In this document: one piece after another, positions 7,566 through 11,181 of the stretch
Layout of the letters: every line of letters begins with the position of its first letter
Numbering within the stretch: position 1 is the first letter of the stretch
The notes under the pieces: model-generated
What the model was told of the DNA's origin: nothing
Database searches by the model: none
What the model saw: only the letters and a program-made list of their open reading frames with translations
Program-made: the position numbers and the translations under genes
Origin: Tritrichomonas foetus
Lineage: Eukaryota; Parabasalia; Tritrichomonadida; Tritrichomonadidae
Length of the DNA: 11,181 nt
Reading direction: 5' to 3'
Assembly (NCBI GenBank): GCA_001839685.1
Contig: MLAK01001177.1
Coordinates: 20,434-31,614 of the forward strand

Positions 7566-8762
7566 TTAGTCAAGGCTCCTCAAAATCTGATATATGAGTT
7601 GCATGCAATGATTATTTGTTTCCTTGCTTGAATTATATTTTACAGGATTCATCATTCCAATTGCTTCCAACATCAACTTTAGCTTATCAGGTGGAACAAT
7701 ATAGTTTGCAGCAAAATCCAAAAAGACCAAATGTGCAGCGCACGCCAGTGTTCTAAACATCAAATCTCTATGCTGCTGAATTGCAACCTGCCAACTCACT
7801 TGTGAACCATCATGCACATTATTTTGAAAATTTGTTACTTGTGAATTTGCTGTTTGCGTATTTGCTGCTGTTTGAAGTTCGATTGGTTGGATTTCGTTAT
7901 CCATGATGATTACTTGGGCGGTTTGCATCATTCGTTCAAGGAGCTCATCTACAGTTAGAGGATCAGGCAAAATGAGTTTATTTGTGCGCATGTATGGTGG
8001 TAATTTCACAAGATGGTGTGGTTGAACATAAGAAGGTGAAATGTCACTTTGAAAGAAAGAAACCAATAAATAATTCACATTTTGTATATTTCTATGCGCT
8101 AAAACTCGACAAATTATAGCAGGACCACCATTATTACTTAATAAAGCAGCCAATGTACCTGGAGGAAGCTCAGAAACATTTTTACATGCTCGTGGGAAAG
8201 TTTTTGTTAGTGGTGGTAAAATTGGATACTTCATTTTTTCATTTTGTGATAAATCATTGAATGTGTTTGATGAAGGGACTGGTGTTGGTTGACGAGAGGG
8301 ATACTGTGAAGGCTGGCCAGGATCAAGAAGTACTAATCCCTCTGAAACTGAACGAGATCTTGTCGGAAGTGGTGGAGGAAGTGCCGAAGCAGAAGTGTCA
8401 GGTTCTACTTTGCCATATTTTACACGGAATTTGAATGGAACTGATTCAACTGACTGGTAAAGTGATAATGCTAAATTTGAAACTGATGTTGTGTTAACCA
8501 TTAAACTATTTCGTGAATTCTTCTTTACGCGCATTCCTGCAATGATTGCAACATACTGTTCGTTGGCTGTTGATGTGATATCACTTATGGATGTTTGAGA
8601 ATCGAGCAGAAGACGCTTAAAGCGTCGAATAAACGAACGGGTTTGTAAAATTGGTCGATTTGAGCAATTTGAAAGCAACATATCGTTTTGCTGTTGCCCA
8701 AGGAGTACAATCGATCTGATACTTTCGACTTCGTCATTTGTAAAAGGCGCAAATACATTCAT
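7566..8762 (-). CDS. unrecognised 398-residue protein, Pro-rich middle, possible small beta-barrel
   Basis: The intact frame starts at ATG 8762 (MNVFAPFTNDEVESIRSIVL) and ends at TAA 7568-7566. I do not recognise the family. Residues 1-120 are mixed, with a basic helix around 41-52 (TRSFIRRFKRLLL). Residues about 127-165 are Pro/Ser-rich, with ALPPPLPTRSRS resembling an SH3-binding or phosphorylated linker. Residues about 205-255 (GPAIICRVLAHR, YLLVSFFQSD, VQPHHLVKLPPY) alternate in a way that suggests a Tudor- or SH3-like barrel, often a chromatin-reader fold; this is inference. Residues about 295-320 are Gln/Asn/Thr-rich, and 325-398 are helical (AACAHLVFLDF-like hydrophobic helix, then KLMLEAIGMM). 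No signal peptide or clear membrane span is visible, so it is probably cytosolic or nuclear. No good Inr lies just upstream; TCAAA at about 8785 is off-consensus. Confidence 0.8.
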   Translation of the reverse strand: MNVFAPFTNDEVESIRSIVLLGQQQNDMLLSNCSNRPILQTRSFIRRFKRLLLDSQTSISDITSTANEQYVAIIAGMRVKKNSRNSLMVNTTSVSNLALSLYQSVESVPFKFRVKYGKVEPDTSASALPPPLPTRSRSVSEGLVLLDPGQPSQYPSRQPTPVPSSNTFNDLSQNEKMKYPILPPLTKTFPRACKNVSELPPGTLAALLSNNGGPAIICRVLAHRNIQNVNYLLVSFFQSDISPSYVQPHHLVKLPPYMRTNKLILPDPLTVDELLERMMQTAQVIIMDNEIQPIELQTAANTQTANSQVTNFQNNVHDGSQVSWQVAIQQHRDLMFRTLACAAHLVFLDFAANYIVPPDKLKLMLEAIGMMNPVKYNSSKETNNHCMQLIYQILRSLD

Positions 8763-8807
8763 AATTTTATATAAGGGGAATTATTTGACAAGGTTAATTT
8801 CAGATAA

Positions 8808-8957
8808 TCAATCGTAGCTTTGAAATTCTGAACTTTTTGTTAGAATAAACGTGCTTTTTACATCAGTGATTTGATGCCGATAACATGCTATCGCATGCGA
8901 AATCATTTCAAGCTTCTGTGAAATCTTCTGAGATTTTCGTATATGTACAAACATCAT
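8808..8957 (-). CDS. candidate small protein, 49 residues
   Basis: The frame runs from ATG 8957 to TGA 8810-8808; the peptide is basic (MMFVHIRKSQKISQKLEMIS at its start) and contains no hydrophobic span. An Inr-like TCACA (8977-8973) puts +1 at 8975, 17 bases before the second-class ATG pair. It ends 45 bases before the next gene on the same strand and lies in the same frame, but TGA and TAA separate them. I recognise no family, and a similar open frame exists by chance on the other strand, so this is only a candidate. Confidence 0.2.
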   Translation of the reverse strand: MMFVHIRKSQKISQKLEMISHAIACYRHQITDVKSTFILTKSSEFQSYD

Positions 8958-9063
8958 ACTAGGGCTCAAAATTGTGACATGGGCAAAAATAAAATAATCT
9001 TATCATTTATAATTTTGTCATATCGCGCGTTTATTAATATTAATGAGCAGTTCCGAGCCATAC

Positions 9064-9082
9064 ATCATACGTAAAGTATGAT
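9064..9082. repeat. perfect 7-bp inverted repeat with 5-base loop
   Basis: ATCATAC (9064-9070), loop GTAAA, GTATGAT (9076-9082). It sits in the spacer downstream of the CFAP410-like gene, about 280 bases past its stop. It is AT-rich with no T-run after it, so there is no reason to call it a terminator. Chance is possible. Confidence 0.45.
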
Positions 9083-9357
9083 TCTTTCACCAGTAAGCTT
9101 AAATGATCGAATTAATCAGACATAATTAAATGAATAAAAAACTTTAGAAAATAATAAAAAATATGATAAATTTGGCATGTGAAATTTTATTTAGTTAATC
9201 AAACATAAAACATTCCATTATACTTCGCCATTACGACCAAAAGTCATGCCAGAAATTCAAACTCACCTTTAGAATTGACCAAACTTGGCAGTAATCTTTT
9301 TCAAGTTGGCCATAATGAATTTATACATATTTATATATTTGATGGAATTTTTGGAAA

Positions 9358-9999
9358 TCATTTTCTGGGGCATTTCTTCAATTCAATAATTTTATCAATA
9401 ACAATATCAAGTGACTCATTTGAAAGTTCAGGTAAAAGGTTGTGAATTGCAGCAACAAGTGGAACATCATTTTCTTTTTGATTTCTTGAGGAGTTCAATT
9501 TGAGCATCCTTTTTGATGGAGTTGTTTTGCTTTTATCAATTTCAATTTCTGGCAAAAATGGCTTGGATGAAATTTGGTGATTTCTGGCTTGAATTTTTTC
9601 TTCCTCTGTTATATCAACTTCGTCTAATTTTTTCAAATTTGGCAATTCTTTGATGACCTTGAGGCGATATTGTGGGTCACTTGAAATTGGATTTTCTGAG
9701 AGCCACAAAGTTTGAAGTTGCGATAGCTCTTTCAGATGCTGAAGTTCGTTAAAATCGGATATCAAATTTTTGCGTAAAAATAGGTCGCGTAATTGCTTGT
9801 TGTTTCTGAAATATTTCAAGCTTGATATTTTGTTGAGGGAAAGGGAAATCACTTCTAAATTCGGCATTTTTTGAACGATTGAAACATCAGTTAATTCGTA
9901 TCCCCACATATTTAAGTTCTTGACTTCTTGAAGCGTTTGCCTAGTTTTTTGTCGAATTGTATTCTCTGAAAGTACAATATTTTTCGGGGTTTGGGTCAT
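9358..9999 (-). CDS. CFAP410: CFAP410 (C21orf2)-like LRR ciliary/basal-body protein
   Basis: A 213-residue protein that matches the CFAP410 plan from end to end. Residues about 22-130 are leucine-rich repeats in the CFAP410 pattern: VKNLNMWGYELTDVSIVQKM, PNLEVISLSLNKISSL, LRDLFLRKNLISD, LQTLWLSENPISSDPQYR, then LPNLKKLDEVDITEEE as the LRR cap. Residues about 135-178 are a charged, unstructured linker. Residues about 179-208 (PLVAAIHNLLPELSNESLDI then VIDKIIELKK) resemble the C-terminal helical domain that oligomerises in CFAP410. In animals and trypanosomes the protein sits at the basal body or ciliary base, and human CFAP410 works with the kinase NEK1. A role at trichomonad flagellar basal bodies is inferred. 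The length is close to the family norm (about 250). The start at MTQTPKNIVL fits the conserved N-terminus. An alternative is another SDS22-type LRR protein, but the C-terminal helix argues for CFAP410. Confidence 0.85.
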   Translation of the reverse strand: MTQTPKNIVLSENTIRQKTRQTLQEVKNLNMWGYELTDVSIVQKMPNLEVISLSLNKISSLKYFRNNKQLRDLFLRKNLISDFNELQHLKELSQLQTLWLSENPISSDPQYRLKVIKELPNLKKLDEVDITEEEKIQARNHQISSKPFLPEIEIDKSKTTPSKRMLKLNSSRNQKENDVPLVAAIHNLLPELSNESLDIVIDKIIELKKCPRK

Positions 10000-10035
10000 T
10001 TTATTTTTGCAAATTAAAAAAATATAAAGTATACA

Positions 10036-10040
10036 AATGA
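10036..10040 (-). promoter_or_regulatory. Inr-like TCATT before the CFAP410-like gene
   Basis: Minus-strand TCATT (10040-10036) fits TCA-Y-W with +1 A at 10038, giving a 38-base leader to the ATG at 9999. This is longer than usual for trichomonads but within reported limits. No closer match is present. Confidence 0.35.
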
Positions 10041-10333
10041 GGAAAATAAAGTATACAATTTCTTCTCAAAAGTAATATTCATTATTGGTTCCTGAATGAC
10101 TATCAAAAGTTGAGTCATTCGTTTGTTATTTGGTCGTTCTTGTCAGATTTTCAATTTATTAATTATTCAGATAGAATGTAGTCACCAACAGAAATAATAA
10201 GTTTTCCCCTTTTTACGTTTTTTTTTAGAAGTTCAAAAAATAACAATGATTCAATATCATGAAGTCACGATATTCAATATTTTGTGAGGACGATATATTT
10301 TTCAATAAATAAAAAAAAGTTCAGAAAGTTAAG
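10041..10333. other. AT-rich spacer upstream of the CFAP410-like gene
   Basis: I see no gene here. It contains a T-run at about 10219-10228 and ordinary AT-rich sequence. Confidence 0.5.
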
Positions 10334-10453
10334 ATGAACTTCATCATTGAACCACTTTTTGCACATGAAAGGAAATGCCTCATCTGTCCTATGCAAGATG
10401 AATATCAATGTTTCCCTAAAGTATCACAGAAGCCGAACAGTAATTTCATTTAG
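10334..10453 (+). CDS. candidate tiny protein, 39 residues
   Basis: The frame runs from ATG 10334 to TAG 10451-10453. The peptide starts MNFIIEPLFAHERKCLICPM and has a CxxC pair plus one later Cys. No Inr-like motif lies in the 60 bases before it. It ends overlapping the end of the minus-strand small frame by four bases. The local base composition is less AT-rich than the surroundings, which is the main reason to list it. It may equally be part of a relic. Confidence 0.15.
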   Translation: MNFIIEPLFAHERKCLICPMQDEYQCFPKVSQKPNSNFI

Positions 10454-10602
10454 TCATATAATTGAGAGTCAAGAAGATCATTGACTGAAGTTTCTGGCTT
10501 GTTGCTATCTCCATATTCATTGAAGAAATGACTAAATGGAATACTTGCAAATTTCAAGGGGAAAAATACGTTAAATACTTTCAATTTTTTACAATTATTC
10601 AT
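10450..10602 (-). CDS. candidate small protein, 50 residues
   Basis: The frame runs from ATG 10602 (MNNCKKLKVFNVFFPLKFAS) to TAA 10452-10450, with TAAA at the stop. Its second half reads like protein: FSHFFNEYGDSNKPETS, then VNDLLDSQLYD. The pattern FFP, a few residues later FF, and a C-terminal LL-Asp loosely resembles the end of the short sequence at 5506-5319, so the two could belong to one family of small proteins. No Inr-like motif is visible upstream, and no family is recognised. Confidence 0.25.
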   Translation of the reverse strand: MNNCKKLKVFNVFFPLKFASIPFSHFFNEYGDSNKPETSVNDLLDSQLYD

Positions 10603-11181
10603 CTTCCCATATCTTATAAATGTATCAACACAAATTCACTTCCTTTTGTTGAACACGCATGAAAAACTACTTTTATCTAATTTCCTTTCAGATTGCATCA
10701 CTGTAAAGCTCATTTTTTTAAAAAAACAACATTTCGAAAAGTGTCAAAAAACAAAAATTCTCGTAAAAAAAAAAAAAAAAAGAAAAATCCTGCCTCATCA
10801 TTTTTAGTAATTCATTTAATTGCTCCAATTTATTTTTTTTTTAAATTTCCATAAAATATCTGATATCCTATAATTAATAATTCTCCTCATCTCAAAAACA
10901 TTTCTTTTTCTTTCTCAAATGTTTTTGTAAAATAAAAATCAATAAAATTCTATCCTTTGCCATCTGTGNGAATGAATTCCACTCACAAAATGAATCATGG
11001 CATTATTCAAAACCTATTGTTTAAATGAATGTTCCCAACAATTTCAAAGTATCTTATAAAATATATTTATCNANTATTCAATTGAATTTATTCAATAACA
11101 TGATTTTCTTTTGATGATAAGCTCACTGGGCTTTTTACCACTCAGAATATACTTCAAAAAAAAATTTTTTTTAACAAGAGT
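10603..11181. other. AT-rich right end with poly-A tract and undetermined bases
   Basis: No gene is supported. There is an uninterrupted run of 17 A at 10765-10781 followed by GAAAAA, and T-runs at about 10831-10841 and 11166-11173. Undetermined bases lie at 10969, 11072 and 11074, so the sequence here is less reliable. The short stretch GGGCTTTTTACC at about 11127-11138 is reminiscent of a U5 snRNA loop but does not fold properly. Confidence 0.45.

Larger units (their letters stand above)
8763..9357. other. spacer between tandem minus-strand genes
   Basis: This 595-base spacer holds a possible small gene (8957-8808, listed separately), a 7-bp perfect hairpin (9064-9082) and otherwise AT-rich sequence. 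Near 9313-9269 (-) there is a 14-codon open frame directly after a TCATT word, too short to support. On the + strand the same part also has a chance open frame of about 50 codons, which shows how easily such frames arise here. Confidence 0.4.

Noticed and set aside
8830..8856. Minus-strand TCTAACAAAAAG resembling an intron acceptor
   Set aside because: Only 9 of 12 matches, and any exon after it stops before or out of frame with the downstream gene.
9269..9313. 14-codon open frame on - right after TCATT
   Set aside because: Too short to distinguish from chance; the leader would be only about three bases.
11120..11175. GGGCTTTTTACC followed by a T-run, resembling U5 snRNA loop plus Sm site
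   Set aside because: The loop lacks the GCC start, flanking bases pair for only three positions, and the rest of the gene would lie beyond the window.

Overview
The window looks like nuclear DNA of a parabasalid flagellate (trichomonad), most likely Tritrichomonas or a close relative. The evidence is: strongly AT-rich spacers; short single-copy genes on both strands; a BTB plus F5/8 type C (discoidin-like) protein of a type typical of trichomonad genomes; Inr-like TCA-Y-W motifs a few to about 40 bases before several start codons; and one intron whose 3' end is ACTAACACATAG, one base from the Trichomonas vaginalis branch/acceptor consensus ACTAACACACAG. No species call can be proven without a search.

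Layout, left to right. 1-195 is an open but unassigned edge fragment. 1013-2536 (+) is a BTB-BACK-linker-discoidin gene broken by a single in-frame TAA at 1463-1465. 4378-3072 (-) is a coiled-coil protein encoded by two exons; the 110-base intron (4073-3964) restores one continuous 398-residue protein from two separate open frames. 5506-5319 (-) holds a short, apparently frameshifted coding sequence. 6200-7129 (+) is a cyclin with a cyclin-A/B-like box. 8762-7566 (-) is a 398-residue protein of unknown family with a Pro-rich middle and a possible small beta-barrel. 9999-9358 (-) is a clear homologue of CFAP410 (C21orf2), a basal-body/ciliary LRR protein. 10000-11181 is mostly AT-rich spacer with two tiny convergent open frames.

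There is no operon logic: genes are monocistronic and face both ways (cyclin and the 398-residue gene converge). The functional themes are cell cycle (cyclin), flagellar/basal body (CFAP410) and coiled-coil structure. I see no rRNA, tRNA, CRISPR, transposase or viral gene. The items most worth checking are the intron, the lone nonsense codon in the BTB-discoidin gene, the CFAP410 assignment and the possible set of very small genes in the spacers. Single N bases (417, 440, 446, 10969, 11072, 11074) cluster at the two ends and show that the assembly is uncertain there.
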